Source: Actinomycetota bacterium
Lineage (GTDB): Bacteria > Actinomycetota > Actinomycetes > Streptosporangiales > Streptosporangiaceae
Reading direction: 5' to 3'
Length of the DNA: 48,030 nt
NCBI GenBank assembly: GCA_003168255.1
Contig: PMSU01000111.1
Span: 1-48,030, forward strand
Shown here in pieces: positions 1 to 8,902 of the stretch (position 1 is the first letter of the stretch; each line of letters starts with the position of its first letter). The translations under genes were made by a program, and so were the position numbers. Below the pieces are notes generated by a model, which saw only the letters and a list, made by a program, of their open reading frames with translations, was not told where the DNA came from and made no database searches.

Positions 1-121
1 GTCGCCCCGGCTTCAGCTGACCTGGCCGGGAATCCTCTGGCCTGGGGCGCTGTAGCTGGCGCGGCTCGCCAGGCTCGCGCGGCTGCGATCCTGCCCTTTC
101 GCCGATCAATCCGGTTGCCAT
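1..121 (-). CDS. FtsL-like septum formation initiator, N-terminal part (runs off the window)
   Basis: An ATG at 121-119 follows a good ribosome binding site (GAGGGGTGA, about 5 nt away). It opens a frame that stays open to the window edge for 40 codons. The visible part is hydrophilic and rich in Pro, Arg, Gln and Glu, like the cytoplasmic tail of actinobacterial FtsL/septum-initiator proteins; the expected membrane segment and coiled coil would lie outside the window. It starts 53 nt after the rsmH stop on the same strand, and rsmH followed by ftsL is the standard dcw order. The identity is therefore inferred from position, not from a recognised domain. Confidence 0.6.
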   Translation of the reverse strand, partial: MATGLIGERAGSQPREPGEPRQLQRPRPEDSRPGQLKPGR

Positions 122-173
122 GTCTGTCACCCCTCGATGTCAGCGCCTCGAACCAGTCCGGTGCCCTGCCGCC

Positions 174-1130
174 TCATGCCGCCGCCCTGCTGATCCGTTC
201 CGCCGCCCGCAGCCGGACCGAGGCCGCCCGGGGGTTGGCGGCCACCTCCTCGGCGGATGCCCGCAGCGCTCCTCTGGTGAGCTGCCTGAACCGCGGGCGG
301 TGCGAAGGCAGCGACTGGGGCAGCCCGCGGGGAGTCGTGTCTGTCGTCCGCTCGGCGAACGCGCGCTTGACCATCCGGTCCTCGAGCGAGTGGTAGGCGA
401 GCACAACGATCCGCCCGCCGGGAGTCAGCGCCTCCATGGCGACGGGCAGGGCCTGGCTGAGCGCCTCCAGTTCCCCGTTCACCTCAATGCGGAGAGCCTG
501 GAAGGTGCGCTTGGCCGGGTTGCCCCCGGTTCGCCTGGCGGGAGCGGGAATGGACGCCCGGATGATGTCAGTCAGCCGTGCCGTGCTGGTCAGCGGGGCG
601 CGGGAGCGTTCTCGTACCAGCGCGTTGGCGATCCTCATCGCGAACCGCTCTTCGCCGAACTCGCGCAGGACGGCGGCCAGGCGCTCCGCAGAGTAGGTGT
701 TCACGACCTGCGCCGCGGTGAGCGGCCGCGTGGTGTCCATGCGCATGTCGAGCGGCGCGTCATAGGAATAGGCGAAGCCCCGGTGCGGGTCGTCGAGCTG
801 CGGTGAGGAGACACCAAGGTCGAACAGGATGCCCTGCACCCGCGACCGGTCCTGACCCGCCAGGACCTCGGCCATCTCGTCGTAGCGGGCGTGCACGAGG
901 GTGATCCTGGCGGCGTGGCCGGTCAGCAGCCGCCGGGATTCCTCGATCGCACTCACGTCCATGTCCAGGCCGATCAGCGCCAGGCCCGGATGGGCATCCA
1001 GGAGTACCTGCGCGTGCCCCGCCCGGCCGAGCGTCGCGTCCACCAGGACCGCGCCGTCGGGTTCGAGCGCGGGCGCGAGGAGAGCAGCGACCTGGTCGGC
1101 CATGACCGGGACGTGCGCTGCTGATGTCAC
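174..1130 (-). CDS. rsmH: 16S rRNA (cytosine1402-N4)-methyltransferase RsmH
   Basis: RsmH (MraW) uses S-adenosylmethionine to methylate N4 of C1402 in the 16S rRNA decoding centre. The 318-residue product matches the usual length of about 310. It begins with the family signature HVPVM; the SAM-binding loop reads [12 protein letters not shown], followed by [12 protein letters not shown] and, near the C-terminus, [14 protein letters not shown] chose the GTG at 1130 because the conserved block begins six residues later; GGAGG lies about 14 nt upstream, which is rather far. An in-frame ATG at 1229 is an alternative giving a 33-residue longer N-terminus. The gene is second in the mraZ-rsmH-ftsL order and is presumably transcribed from the MraZ-box promoter upstream. 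Confidence 0.95.
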   Translation of the reverse strand: MTSAAHVPVMADQVAALLAPALEPDGAVLVDATLGRAGHAQVLLDAHPGLALIGLDMDVSAIEESRRLLTGHAARITLVHARYDEMAEVLAGQDRSRVQGILFDLGVSSPQLDDPHRGFAYSYDAPLDMRMDTTRPLTAAQVVNTYSAERLAAVLREFGEERFAMRIANALVRERSRAPLTSTARLTDIIRASIPAPARRTGGNPAKRTFQALRIEVNGELEALSQALPVAMEALTPGGRIVVLAYHSLEDRMVKRAFAERTTDTTPRGLPQSLPSHRPRFRQLTRGALRASAEEVAANPRAASVRLRAAERISRAAA

Positions 1131-1311
1131 TGTCGCCAGACCCCCCTCCTGTATCGGCTGCTGACGCGCAGGGCGACAGGTGCCGCCGGTGCGCCCGGCC
1201 AGGTCTACGTCCGCGCGAGCGGCGGTCATCGTTGCCGCCTGGCGCCGGGGAAGGGGCGTCAGCCGACTGGACCGCCCGGACGCGGGCGCAGACCTCGCCG
1301 AGCACATGGAT

Positions 1312-1743
1312 TCAGAGAATCCCCGGCAGCACCTCCTCCGATGCGGCGGAAAACACGTCCTCCTGCTGGTCCAGGTAGCTCTGCCAGGCCGTGGCGCCCC
1401 AGATCTCGAGGCGGGTGTTCGCACCGACCACAGCGCAGTCGCGCTCCAGCGCCGCGTACGCGCGCAACGCAGGCGGGATGGTGATCCGCCCCTGCTTGTC
1501 AGGCAGCTCGTCAGACGCGCTGGCGAAGAAGACCCGGCTGTAGTCGCGCACTGCCTTTGCCGTCACCGGAGCGGTGCGCAGCGCCTCGGTGATCCGGCCG
1601 AACTCCGCGGTGGGAAAGACATAGAGGCAGCGCTCCTGGCCTTTCGTGATCACCAGTCCTCCGGCGAGCTCGTCCCGGTACTTGGCAGGCAGGAAAAGCC
1701 GTCCCTTGTCGTCGAGGCGCGGCGTGTGAGTGCCGAGGAACAT
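1312..1743 (-). CDS. mraZ: Transcriptional regulator MraZ
   Basis: MraZ is the DNA-binding repressor at the head of the division and cell-wall cluster; it forms ring oligomers and contacts short direct repeats upstream of its own gene. The 143-residue protein shows the two AbrB-like half-domains: [23 protein letters not shown] at the N-terminus (given here only for its first 23 positions as [12 protein letters not shown] at about 11-23) and a second copy around [17 protein letters not shown] at about 82-97. The ATG at 1743 is preceded by GGGGGTGAG. Four 10-bp-spaced boxes lie 53-87 nt upstream, which fits autoregulation. The gap to rsmH is about 180 nt. Confidence 0.96.
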   Translation of the reverse strand: MFLGTHTPRLDDKGRLFLPAKYRDELAGGLVITKGQERCLYVFPTAEFGRITEALRTAPVTAKAVRDYSRVFFASASDELPDKQGRITIPPALRAYAALERDCAVVGANTRLEIWGATAWQSYLDQQEDVFSAASEEVLPGIL

Positions 1744-1795
1744 CGGCGCTCACCCCCTTCGGCCTCCCAGCGACCAACGTCGAGAGACTCACTTA

Positions 1796-1830
1796 CTCCA
1801 CGGCGCACCACTGTACTCCACATTTCCCCA
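1796..1830 (-). promoter_or_regulatory. MraZ operator: four direct repeats at exact 10-bp spacing
   Basis: On the minus strand four boxes TGGGG, TGGAG, TGGTG and TGGAG start at 1830, 1820, 1810 and 1800, each separated by 5 nt. This is the known MraZ box layout (TGGGN repeats with 5-nt spacers, one face of the helix). The array overlaps the -10 element and the spacer of the likely mraZ promoter, so MraZ binding should block RNA polymerase. Confidence 0.85.
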
Positions 1831-1837
1831 CCGTCAA
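1810..1837 (-). promoter_or_regulatory. Sigma-70-like promoter of the mraZ-rsmH-ftsL operon
   Basis: TTGACG at 1837-1832 and TACAGT at 1815-1810 are separated by 16 bp. Both fit actinobacterial housekeeping promoters. The -10 lies inside the MraZ box array. Confidence 0.6.
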
Positions 1838-2170
1838 TCGTTCTTAACCCCGTTCAGGGGCTATCGAACGCGAGAAATCCCAGCTAGAGAAGGTGGGGCG
1901 AAGTGGGGAGCGCCTTGCGGGGGGCCGCGCACAAGCGGCTGTCACCCGTGCGGCGAATCTTGCGGGTGCTGTGCGCGCGGCGCGTCGAAGCTTGCGGTTA
2001 GCTTGCGCGAAGGGCACAGAATCTTCACGGCTCGGCGTCGAACAGAACTCAACCTCGCGCACATACCGCCGCAAGACGTACTGTCAGAGACGCACGACTG
2101 CGACGCGGACGGTCAGGTGCGTTGTGAAGCCTGCGCTGGGTACCGCGACCCGAAAACGCGAGGAGGCCAA
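1838..2170. other. Divergent intergenic region between mraZ and moxR
   Basis: This stretch of 333 bp has no frame that looks coding. It contains TGGGG boxes at 1894-1898 and 1904-1908 on the plus strand with the same 10-bp period as the MraZ operator, but facing moxR. The moxR ribosome binding site AGGAGG is at 2161-2166. I could not identify a convincing -35/-10 pair for the plus-strand operon. Confidence 0.6.
1894..1908 (+). promoter_or_regulatory. Possible second MraZ site (two boxes) facing moxR
   Basis: GTGGGG occurs twice, at 1893-1898 and 1903-1908, giving two TGGGG boxes 10 bp apart on the opposite strand from the main array. Two boxes are fewer than the usual three or four, so this could be chance in G-rich DNA. 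If functional, it would place the moxR operon under MraZ. Confidence 0.35.
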
Positions 2171-3148
2171 GTGGCGGTCGACACGGGACAAGGTGCCGCG
2201 CGCCCGCTCGCGGAACAGACCGAGGTAGTGCACCTGGCATGCAAGGCCATCGAGTCGGTGATCGACGGAAAGGCCGGGACGATCCGGCTGGCCCTCACGG
2301 TGCTGCTGGCCGAGGGACACTTGCTGATCGAGGACGTGCCAGGCGTCGGCAAGACCATGCTGGCAAAGGCGCTGGCCAGGTCCATCGACTGCACGGTGCG
2401 GCGCGTCCAGTTCACTCCCGACCTGCTGCCGAGCGACATCACCGGAGTCAACGCGTTCAACCAGGAACTCAGGGATTTCGAGTTCAAGCCCGGGCCTGTG
2501 TTCGCCAATATCCTGGTCGGCGACGAGATCAACAGGGCATCCCCTAAGACTCAGTCCGCGCTGCTCGAGTGCATGGAAGAACGCCAGGTCACCGTTGACG
2601 GCACGACCTATCATCTCGAGTCCCCCTTCATGGTCATAGCCACCCAGAACCCGATAGAGATGGAAGGCACCTACCCGCTTCCTGAGGCTCAGCTCGACCG
2701 CTTCACGGCGCGCATTTCCATCGGATATCCGTCCCCCGAAGCAGAGCTCGAGATGCTCGATACGCACGGGCTTTTCTCGCCGCTCGATCGGCTCGAGTCG
2801 GTGGCCACCGCGAACGACATGCGCGAGCTGATCACCACCGTCCGGGGCGTGCACGTGGCGGAGACGATCAGGCACTACGTCATCAGCCTGGTGAACGCGA
2901 CCCGGTCGAGTCCGGAGCTGCGGCTCGGTGCTTCACCGCGGGCCACGCTGCACCTGCTGCGCGCCTGCCGTGCATATGCGGCCCTCGAGGGCCGCGACTT
3001 CGTGATCCCCGACGATGTCCAGGCGCTCGCCGTGCCCGTGCTCGCCCACCGGCTGCTGCCGACGGCCGACGCGATCATCGAGCGCAAGCTACCTGAGCGG
3101 GTCCTCACGAGGCTCATCCAGCGCGTACCCCTGCCGCAGAGAGCCTGA
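2171..3148 (+). CDS. MoxR-family AAA+ ATPase
   Basis: MoxR ATPases act as chaperones or maturation factors, usually with a DUF58 partner encoded next door, as here. The 325-residue protein has Walker A EDVPGVGKT at about 54-62, Walker B ILVGDEINRA at about 114-123 and sensor 1 IATQNP at about 156-161, followed by the C-terminal lid domain. The GTG at 2171 is chosen because AGGAGG sits 4 nt upstream and the family's N-terminal helix follows directly; the frame is open much further upstream, but that part has no family similarity. It is first in an operon with the DUF58 and transglutaminase genes (26-nt gap to the next gene). Confidence 0.92.
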   Translation: MAVDTGQGAARPLAEQTEVVHLACKAIESVIDGKAGTIRLALTVLLAEGHLLIEDVPGVGKTMLAKALARSIDCTVRRVQFTPDLLPSDITGVNAFNQELRDFEFKPGPVFANILVGDEINRASPKTQSALLECMEERQVTVDGTTYHLESPFMVIATQNPIEMEGTYPLPEAQLDRFTARISIGYPSPEAELEMLDTHGLFSPLDRLESVATANDMRELITTVRGVHVAETIRHYVISLVNATRSSPELRLGASPRATLHLLRACRAYAALEGRDFVIPDDVQALAVPVLAHRLLPTADAIIERKLPERVLTRLIQRVPLPQRA

Positions 3149-3174
3149 GCCAGGGAGCCGGAGGGAAGGCAGCC

Positions 3175-4455
3175 ATGCGGTCGCTGTTCGCCGGATTCAC
3201 TACTCGCGGGAGATCATTTCTCGCGGCCGGGCTGGCGGCCGGTATTTCCGGGCTGGCGCTGGGCGAACGCGACCTGGTGCGCGTCGGAGCCCTGATCTTC
3301 CTGCTGCCGCTGCTGTCCGCGCTCGCTGCCGGTCGAGCCCGGTACCGCCTCGGCTGCGTGCGGCAGATCAACCCGGCGCGGGTGCCCGCGGGCCAGACCG
3401 TTCAGGTGAGCCTGCTGATCGAGAATGTCACGCGGCTGCCCACCAGCCTGCTGCTTGCCGAGGACACCGTGCCGTACTCGCTGGGCAGCCGCCCCCGATT
3501 CGTCCTCGAGCGGATCGAGCGCGAAGGCAGCCGGGAGCTTAACTACCCGCTCCGCTCCGACGTGCGCGGCAAGTTCACTGTGGGCCCGCTCAGGATCCGC
3601 GTCGCGGACGCATTCGGGCTGGTGGAACTCGGCCGGTCGTTCAGCACTTACAGCACGCTGGTGGTCTCGCCGAAGATCGTGCCACTGCCTGGCACCGTGA
3701 TACCAGGAAGCTGGCTGGGCGACGGCGAGGGCCGGGCCAGGGTCGTCGCCGCGGCCGGTGATGACGACACCGGGACACGCCCCTACCGTGACGGGGACGA
3801 GCTGCGCCGGGTGCACTGGCGGTCCACCGCGCGCTACGGAGAGCTGATGGTGCGCCGCGAGGAGCAGCAGTGGCGCAACCACGCCGTCCTGCTCCTTGAC
3901 ACCAGGCGCAGGGCGCATGCAGGCAGCGGCACGACATCGTCATTCGAGTTCGCGGTCAGCGCCGCCGCATCGATAGGCGTGCATCTGGCTATGCACGGGT
4001 TCGATGGCCAGCTTGTCACCGATGCCGGCGCGATTCCCAGCGCGGGCAGCTTCGAGGACGTCATGCTCGACACGCTGGCCGTCGTCAAGCAGTCAGCAGG
4101 ACGGGACCTCGTGCCCGCCCTTTCCGCTGTCATGCCTCGGGTAAGCGGGCTGTTCATCGTGGTGGCAGGCCAGCTCTCGGCCGCCGAGGCAAGAAGCCTG
4201 GCGGTCAGCCACCATGGCCGCTCGCCCGCGCTCGCCCTGCTCCTGGCCGTCTCGACCTGGACAATAGGCCCGCAGCCCGCCGACGGCGCCGACGGGACGC
4301 AGGACGCCGCCGGCGTGCTGCTCGCGGCGGGCTGGCGGGTGGCCACGGTACGTGCCGGTACCCCGCTGGCGACGGCCTGGCAGCGGCTGCAGGGGGCATC
4401 GTCGACGGCAGGGCAAGCCGAGAACGCCCGCTATCTACCGGAGGCGGCCAGGTGA
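3175..4455 (+). CDS. DUF58 domain protein (MoxR partner)
   Basis: The 426-residue protein has two N-terminal hydrophobic segments (about 15-50), a beta-rich region with NPARVPAGQTVQVSLLIEN, and the DUF58 core motif RPYRDGDELRRVHWRSTAR at about 202-220, followed by a von Willebrand A-like fold (LLLDTRR). DUF58 proteins are usually encoded directly after moxR and are thought to be its client or membrane partner. The stop overlaps the GTG start of the next gene (GTGA at 4452-4455), so translation is probably coupled. Confidence 0.9.
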   Translation: MRSLFAGFTTRGRSFLAAGLAAGISGLALGERDLVRVGALIFLLPLLSALAAGRARYRLGCVRQINPARVPAGQTVQVSLLIENVTRLPTSLLLAEDTVPYSLGSRPRFVLERIEREGSRELNYPLRSDVRGKFTVGPLRIRVADAFGLVELGRSFSTYSTLVVSPKIVPLPGTVIPGSWLGDGEGRARVVAAAGDDDTGTRPYRDGDELRRVHWRSTARYGELMVRREEQQWRNHAVLLLDTRRRAHAGSGTTSSFEFAVSAAASIGVHLAMHGFDGQLVTDAGAIPSAGSFEDVMLDTLAVVKQSAGRDLVPALSAVMPRVSGLFIVVAGQLSAAEARSLAVSHHGRSPALALLLAVSTWTIGPQPADGADGTQDAAGVLLAAGWRVATVRAGTPLATAWQRLQGASSTAGQAENARYLPEAAR

Positions 4456-6893
4456 ATCACAGGCTTACGGTGACCGCCGCACTCGCGTCCGCGGCGGCGT
4501 CCACGGCGCTGGTCCCCCTGCTGAGCGGCGGCAAATGGTTCTGGGGCGGCATTGGGGCGATCATCGTCGTCGCCGCCGTAGGCACCGCGACCAGGCACCG
4601 CGCCCTGCGCGCCCTGCCAGCGCTCGTCTGCCTGCTATGCGCGCTGGTCGCCCTGATGCTGTACCTCAACGTGCTCTACTCGGCGAGCTCATCCTTCCTG
4701 GGGTTGTTCCCCACCGATGCGTCGCTGGTTCAGCTATGGCGGTCCGCCCTCCAGGGGCTGCGGGATACGCGGACGCTAGCGCCCCCGGTACCCGGCCATC
4801 CCGGGCTCGAGCTCCTTGCGACTGCCGGAATCGGGCTGGTCGCGGCCGTCACCGACCTGGTAGCGGTGCGGCTGCGCCGGTGCGCGCTGGCCGGCCTGCC
4901 GCTGCTCGTGCTGTTCAGCGTTCCCATCGCCGCGAATGCGGGGCGGAGCGCGGTGGAGAACGTGGTCCTATTTTGCCTCGGCATGGCGGGCTACCTCGCC
5001 CTGCTCAGCGCCGATGGGCGGGAACGCCTTCGGCTGTGGGGGCGGCTGGTGACCCCGTGGAACGCGCATAGCGACGAGCCAGCGGAGGAGCTGGGCAGCG
5101 GTCCAAGCACCCATGCCCTGGCGGCATCCGGCCGCCGTATCGGTCTCACCGCCGTTGTCATTGCCATGTTCGCCCCGCTGCTCATCCCCGGCCTGCATGC
5201 GCACAAGATCTTCCCCGGGCCAGGCGACGGGTTCGGCGGCCCGGGGGACGGTAAGGGCGCTGGCGCAGGAATCGTGAATCCGCTGATCCAGATGACCGCG
5301 GATCTGCGGGAAGCCAAGCCGTCGGTGGTGCTCAAGTACCACACCACCGACACGACACAGGACCCGCCGTACCTACAGGTGTTCGTGCTCGGCAACCTGA
5401 CCACGACCAACTGGACCTTGTCGCCGGGTATCAAGGGCGTTCCCCTAGCCGGCGGCGGAGGGCTGCCTCCGGTTCCCGCGCTCACCGGGAAATGGCCCAC
5501 CGTGCAGACGAAGGTGCGGATCCAGCCGGGGGTCACGGCCACGCAAAGCTTCCTGCCGCTGCCCTACCCAGCCCGGCAGGTGAGCATCTCTGGCGGCTGG
5601 CAGGCAGATCCGGGCACGCTCATGGTGTACTCCACGTCCGCGCCTCTGTCCGGGCTGGATTACACCGTGACCAGTGACCTTGTCGTCCCGCTCCGCTCGC
5701 GGCTTGCCAGTTCGCCCGCCGGGGCCGGCGACATGGGCGCGTACCTGACCGTCCCCCAGTCCTTCCGTTCGCTCACGTCGCTGGCCAAGAAAATCACCAA
5801 GGGTGCCACAACGCCCTATGAGAAGGCCGGCGACCTACAGAGCTGGTTCACGTCCGGCAAGTTCAAGTACAGCCTGGAAGTGACCGAACCCAGCGGCGCG
5901 GCCGGGCTCAGCAATTTCCTCAATGTCACCAGGCGCGGATACTGCCAGCAGTTCGCCTTCGCGATGGCGGTACTCGCCCGGCTGCTCGGCATCCCGTCGC
6001 GGGTGGTCGTTGGCTACACCGCCGGGACCAGCCAGGGCAACGGCAACTACCAGGTCATGACGAGCGACGCGCACGCCTGGCCCGAGCTGTACTTCCGGGG
6101 ACTCGGCTGGCTGGGGTGGGAGCCGACGCCTAGCGGCACCGCGGTCGGCCAGGGCACGGCGACCAAGCCGCCCTACAGCGTCCTGCCGGGTTCTCAGAGC
6201 CAAGGCGGGGTTTCACCCGGTGGCACCGGCGCGCATCCTGGCGGGCGCGAGGGTCCTCGGCCCTTCCAGCCGGAAGGCGGCTACGGCCGCCATGGGATTC
6301 AGCCTCCGGGTGACGTGACCGGGGGCGCGCCCGGGAGCGCGACCGGGACGGGATCGGGCGGCAGTCCGGCGGTGCCGCTCATCGTGGTGGCGGTGCTGCT
6401 CGCCGCTGCGCTGCTCACACCGCGTACGGCCAGGTCACTGACCAGACGGCGGCGCTGGATGACAGCACACGGCGACGCGGCCCGCGCGCACGCCGCGTGG
6501 TTCGAGCTGCTGGACGACCTGACCGACTACGGCATCAGCCACGATCCAGGGGAGACGCCGCGCGCCGTGGCCAGACGGGTCGCTGCCGGGCAGCGGCTGG
6601 CCGGGCCCGCCCGCCAGGCACTGGACCGCCTCGCCCAGGCCGAGGAACGCGCCAGCTACGCGCGGGAACCGGGACCTGCTGGCGGACTTGCCGAGGATGT
6701 AACCGCGGTGCGCGGCGCGGTCTCCGCCTCGGTGACCGCAGCCGCCCGCTGGCAGGCCCGGTTGCTGCCCGGCTCCGCGGTCGATCGGACACGGCACGCC
6801 GTAGCGCACGTGCTCGATGTGTTCGGCTGGGTTGAGGTTGCCATCACGTGGATGGGCAAGCAGCTGCCGCGAACACGACCCGGCCAGGGCTAG
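4452..6893 (+). CDS. TgpA-type membrane transglutaminase-like protein (DUF3488/DUF4129)
   Basis: This 813-residue protein begins with several membrane segments (to about residue 260) and continues with a large extracytoplasmic region carrying the transglutaminase-like papain fold. The catalytic Cys is C498 in RRGYCQQF and the His is H541 in SDAHAWPE; the third position is Glu557 in GWEPTPSG. A Gly/Pro-rich linker (about 580-640), one more membrane segment and a cytoplasmic DUF4129-like helical tail follow. The MoxR-DUF58-TgpA triad is common in actinobacteria and is linked to envelope processes, but the substrate is unknown. The GTG start overlaps the DUF58 stop. The last codons and the TAG stop lie in a repeat copied downstream (see 6871-7022). 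Confidence 0.9.
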   Translation: MNHRLTVTAALASAAASTALVPLLSGGKWFWGGIGAIIVVAAVGTATRHRALRALPALVCLLCALVALMLYLNVLYSASSSFLGLFPTDASLVQLWRSALQGLRDTRTLAPPVPGHPGLELLATAGIGLVAAVTDLVAVRLRRCALAGLPLLVLFSVPIAANAGRSAVENVVLFCLGMAGYLALLSADGRERLRLWGRLVTPWNAHSDEPAEELGSGPSTHALAASGRRIGLTAVVIAMFAPLLIPGLHAHKIFPGPGDGFGGPGDGKGAGAGIVNPLIQMTADLREAKPSVVLKYHTTDTTQDPPYLQVFVLGNLTTTNWTLSPGIKGVPLAGGGGLPPVPALTGKWPTVQTKVRIQPGVTATQSFLPLPYPARQVSISGGWQADPGTLMVYSTSAPLSGLDYTVTSDLVVPLRSRLASSPAGAGDMGAYLTVPQSFRSLTSLAKKITKGATTPYEKAGDLQSWFTSGKFKYSLEVTEPSGAAGLSNFLNVTRRGYCQQFAFAMAVLARLLGIPSRVVVGYTAGTSQGNGNYQVMTSDAHAWPELYFRGLGWLGWEPTPSGTAVGQGTATKPPYSVLPGSQSQGGVSPGGTGAHPGGREGPRPFQPEGGYGRHGIQPPGDVTGGAPGSATGTGSGGSPAVPLIVVAVLLAAALLTPRTARSLTRRRRWMTAHGDAARAHAAWFELLDDLTDYGISHDPGETPRAVARRVAAGQRLAGPARQALDRLAQAEERASYAREPGPAGGLAEDVTAVRGAVSASVTAAARWQARLLPGSAVDRTRHAVAHVLDVFGWVEVAITWMGKQLPRTRPGQG

Positions 6894-7022
6894 CAGCCCT
6901 CGCCTTCCTGTGGGCAACCGGCTACCGCGAACACGCCCCTGGCCAGAGCTAGCGGCCGTCGCTTTCCTGGCCAGAGCTAGCGGCCGTCGCTTTCCTGGCC
7001 AGAGCTAGCGGCCGTCGCTTTC
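6871..7022. repeat. Repeat block copying the ends of two convergent genes
   Basis: Three perfect 28-bp units lie in tandem at 6939-6966, 6967-6994 and 6995-7022 (starting CTGGCCAGAGCTAGC). A diverged longer copy (6871-6912) spans the last codons of tgpA. Each unit contains GCTAGC; the TAG of tgpA (6891-6893) lies in the diverged copy, and the minus-strand TAG of the DUF3040 gene (7007-7005) lies in the third perfect unit. The block therefore fills the whole convergent junction and may also form weak hairpins around GCTAGC. Confidence 0.85.
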
Positions 7023-7406
7023 CTGGCGACGCCGCCACCGCTCCTCTAGCCGTTCCATGAACCCTTGGTCGGTCCCCCGGCGACGGCGCTGCTTGGGTGG
7101 CGTGGCAGAACCGACCCCCGTGACGGTGCCGTTCATGTGCCGCCAACTGGTCAGCGCCCACATGGCACAGGTGAGCATGACCAGGAACCCGGCGACACTC
7201 ATCCCGATGTACCAAGCCTTGGTCACGACCCCGGCCAGCAGCAGGCCTACACCCAGCAGGAATCCGGCGGCAGCCCAGATCATCCTGCGTCGGTAGTGCA
7301 CACGGGGATCGCGTGCGCGAACGCTCTGCGCGAACTTCGGATCCTCGGCATACAGCGCCTTCTCGATCTGGTCGATCATGCGCTGCTCATGATCAGAGAG
7401 CGGCAC
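7005..7406 (-). CDS. DUF3040 membrane protein
   Basis: DUF3040 proteins are small actinobacterial membrane proteins of unknown function. This one (133 residues) starts PLSDHEQRMIDQIEKALYA after the initiator, the family's usual N-terminus, followed by DPKFAQSVR, a basic stretch (RVHYRRR), two membrane segments (about 45-85) and a basic tail. The GTG at 7406 is preferred over the ATG at 7418 because GGGAGG lies 4 nt upstream of the GTG and family members begin at PLS. The stop sits in a tandem repeat shared with the downstream end of tgpA. Confidence 0.9.
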   Translation of the reverse strand: MPLSDHEQRMIDQIEKALYAEDPKFAQSVRARDPRVHYRRRMIWAAAGFLLGVGLLLAGVVTKAWYIGMSVAGFLVMLTCAMWALTSWRHMNGTVTGVGSATPPKQRRRRGTDQGFMERLEERWRRRQESDGR

Positions 7407-7639
7407 GGTGCCTCCCATGCAACCTCTCGGGCGAGCCGGGTCGTGCTGCGGTCACCTTCACCTCACATACGCGGGATATACACCCAGGATACGATGGCCG
7501 GCACGTCGCGTGGAAGTCCGTACCCGCGCCGGGCTGCTGGGTCGCGGCACGAATACTCCTGGTGTCGCTCAGGTCACTGGTGCAACGCGGGTGCAGGACA
7601 GGCGGATTCGGGCTCCGGGACCGCCCGTGCGCCCGGGTT

Positions 7640-8899
7640 CTACCCATCTGTCCGGCTCCAGGAGCCGTCGTCCCGGCCGCCAGATCCTGTCTGGCCATGC
7701 TGCCTGTCATGCTCGTCGGGGACGAGGGCGGCTGGACGCACCGCGTCCGCGCCGAACCGCCGGGTGATCTTGTCAACCGCCCGCTCGGCCTCGCGCCAGG
7801 CGGTCGGCTGCTCGCCAAGTACCAGCTGGGTAGCCGCGGCAGAAGCCGGGACGAGGCCGGTAACCCGCACCCCGACCAGGCGCAGCCGGGCCCGGTCCAG
7901 CCCGGCGGCCTCATACAGGGCGCAGGCGGTTTCGTGGATCTTGTGGGCCACGTCGGTAGGCTCGGGCAGCGTGCGGGACCGGGTGATCGTGGTGAAGTTG
8001 GCCAACCGCAGCTTGATCACGACTGTGCGGGCCACGCATCCAGACGAGCGCAGGCCGCGAGCGGTGCGCTGGGAAAGCCTGAGCAACTCCCGGCGAATCA
8101 GCCCGGGGTCATCGACATCGCTGGCGAAGGTCTCCTCCGCACCGATGCTCTTCTCCGGCGCGTGCGGTACTACGGCGCGCTCGTCGCGTCCCCAGGCGAG
8201 GGCGGCCAGATGCGAGCCGTGCGCTACGCCTAGTTCGCGCTGCAGCGAGGCGGCCGGGGTGTGCGCGATGTCGCCGACGGTGCGCAGGCCGAGCCTGGCG
8301 AGCAGCTGCCCGGTTCGCTCCCCCACGCCCCAGAGCGCGGATACCGGCAGCGGGTGCAGGAAGGCAAGGACCCCGCCGGAAGGGACGACGAGCAGCCCGT
8401 CAGGCTTGCAGTGCACGGAGGCGATCTTGGCGACGAACTTGCAGTTCGCCACGCCGACCGAGCAGGTGATGCCCTGCTGCTCAGCGACCTGTTCCCTGAT
8501 CATCCTGGCGATCACGACGGGCGTGCCCACCCGCCGCAGCGCGCCGGAGACGTCAAGGAACGCCTCATCGAGCGCGAGCGGCTCCACCTGCGGGGTGACC
8601 GCGCGGAAGATCGCCATGACCTCCTTCGACACCGCAGCGTAGAGATCATGCCGCGGCGGGAGGAACACCGCCTGCGGGCAGAGCCTTCGCGCTCGCATCA
8701 CGGGCATGGCCGAGCGGACGCCGAACGTCCGGGCACTGTACGAGGCGGACAGAACGACGCCCCGGCCGCCGGTCGCCCCGACGATTACCGGTACCGCGGA
8801 AAGCTCCGGGCGATCACGGATCTCGACGCTCACGTAGAAAGCGTCCATATCGACGTGGAGGATATGGCAGCCCGCGTCATCAGCGACGTCTGCGGACAT
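7640..8899 (-). CDS. dinB: DNA polymerase IV (Y family)
   Basis: This translesion polymerase has the metal-binding motif HVDMDAFYVSVE at about 15-26 (Asp17), YSARTFGVRSAMPV at about 54-67, and the catalytic pair D111/E112 in LALDEAFLDVSG. The helix-hairpin-helix region (LPVSALWGVGERTGQLLARLG at about 218-238, first 20 positions) and little-finger domain follow. At 419 residues it is full length. I do not see a clear C-terminal clamp-binding QxxLF motif; the tail is a hydrophilic Gly/Arg/Asp stretch. The start lies 3 nt after the stop of the upstream methyltransferase, so the two genes are probably co-transcribed. Confidence 0.94.
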   Translation of the reverse strand: MSADVADDAGCHILHVDMDAFYVSVEIRDRPELSAVPVIVGATGGRGVVLSASYSARTFGVRSAMPVMRARRLCPQAVFLPPRHDLYAAVSKEVMAIFRAVTPQVEPLALDEAFLDVSGALRRVGTPVVIARMIREQVAEQQGITCSVGVANCKFVAKIASVHCKPDGLLVVPSGGVLAFLHPLPVSALWGVGERTGQLLARLGLRTVGDIAHTPAASLQRELGVAHGSHLAALAWGRDERAVVPHAPEKSIGAEETFASDVDDPGLIRRELLRLSQRTARGLRSSGCVARTVVIKLRLANFTTITRSRTLPEPTDVAHKIHETACALYEAAGLDRARLRLVGVRVTGLVPASAAATQLVLGEQPTAWREAERAVDKITRRFGADAVRPAALVPDEHDRQHGQTGSGGRDDGSWSRTDG

Positions 8900-8902
8900 G
8901 AC

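Noticed and set aside
120..806. Long plus-strand frame antisense to rsmH (228 codons)
   Set aside because: It is the mirror of a clearly conserved rsmH; Arg/Gly/Pro-rich composition and no motif. Similar antisense frames over ilvD, pepN, amidase and malQ were left out for the same reason.
6939..7022. 28-bp tandem units as an attachment site or origin iterons
   Set aside because: They derive from the adjacent gene end, and no integrase or replication gene is nearby.
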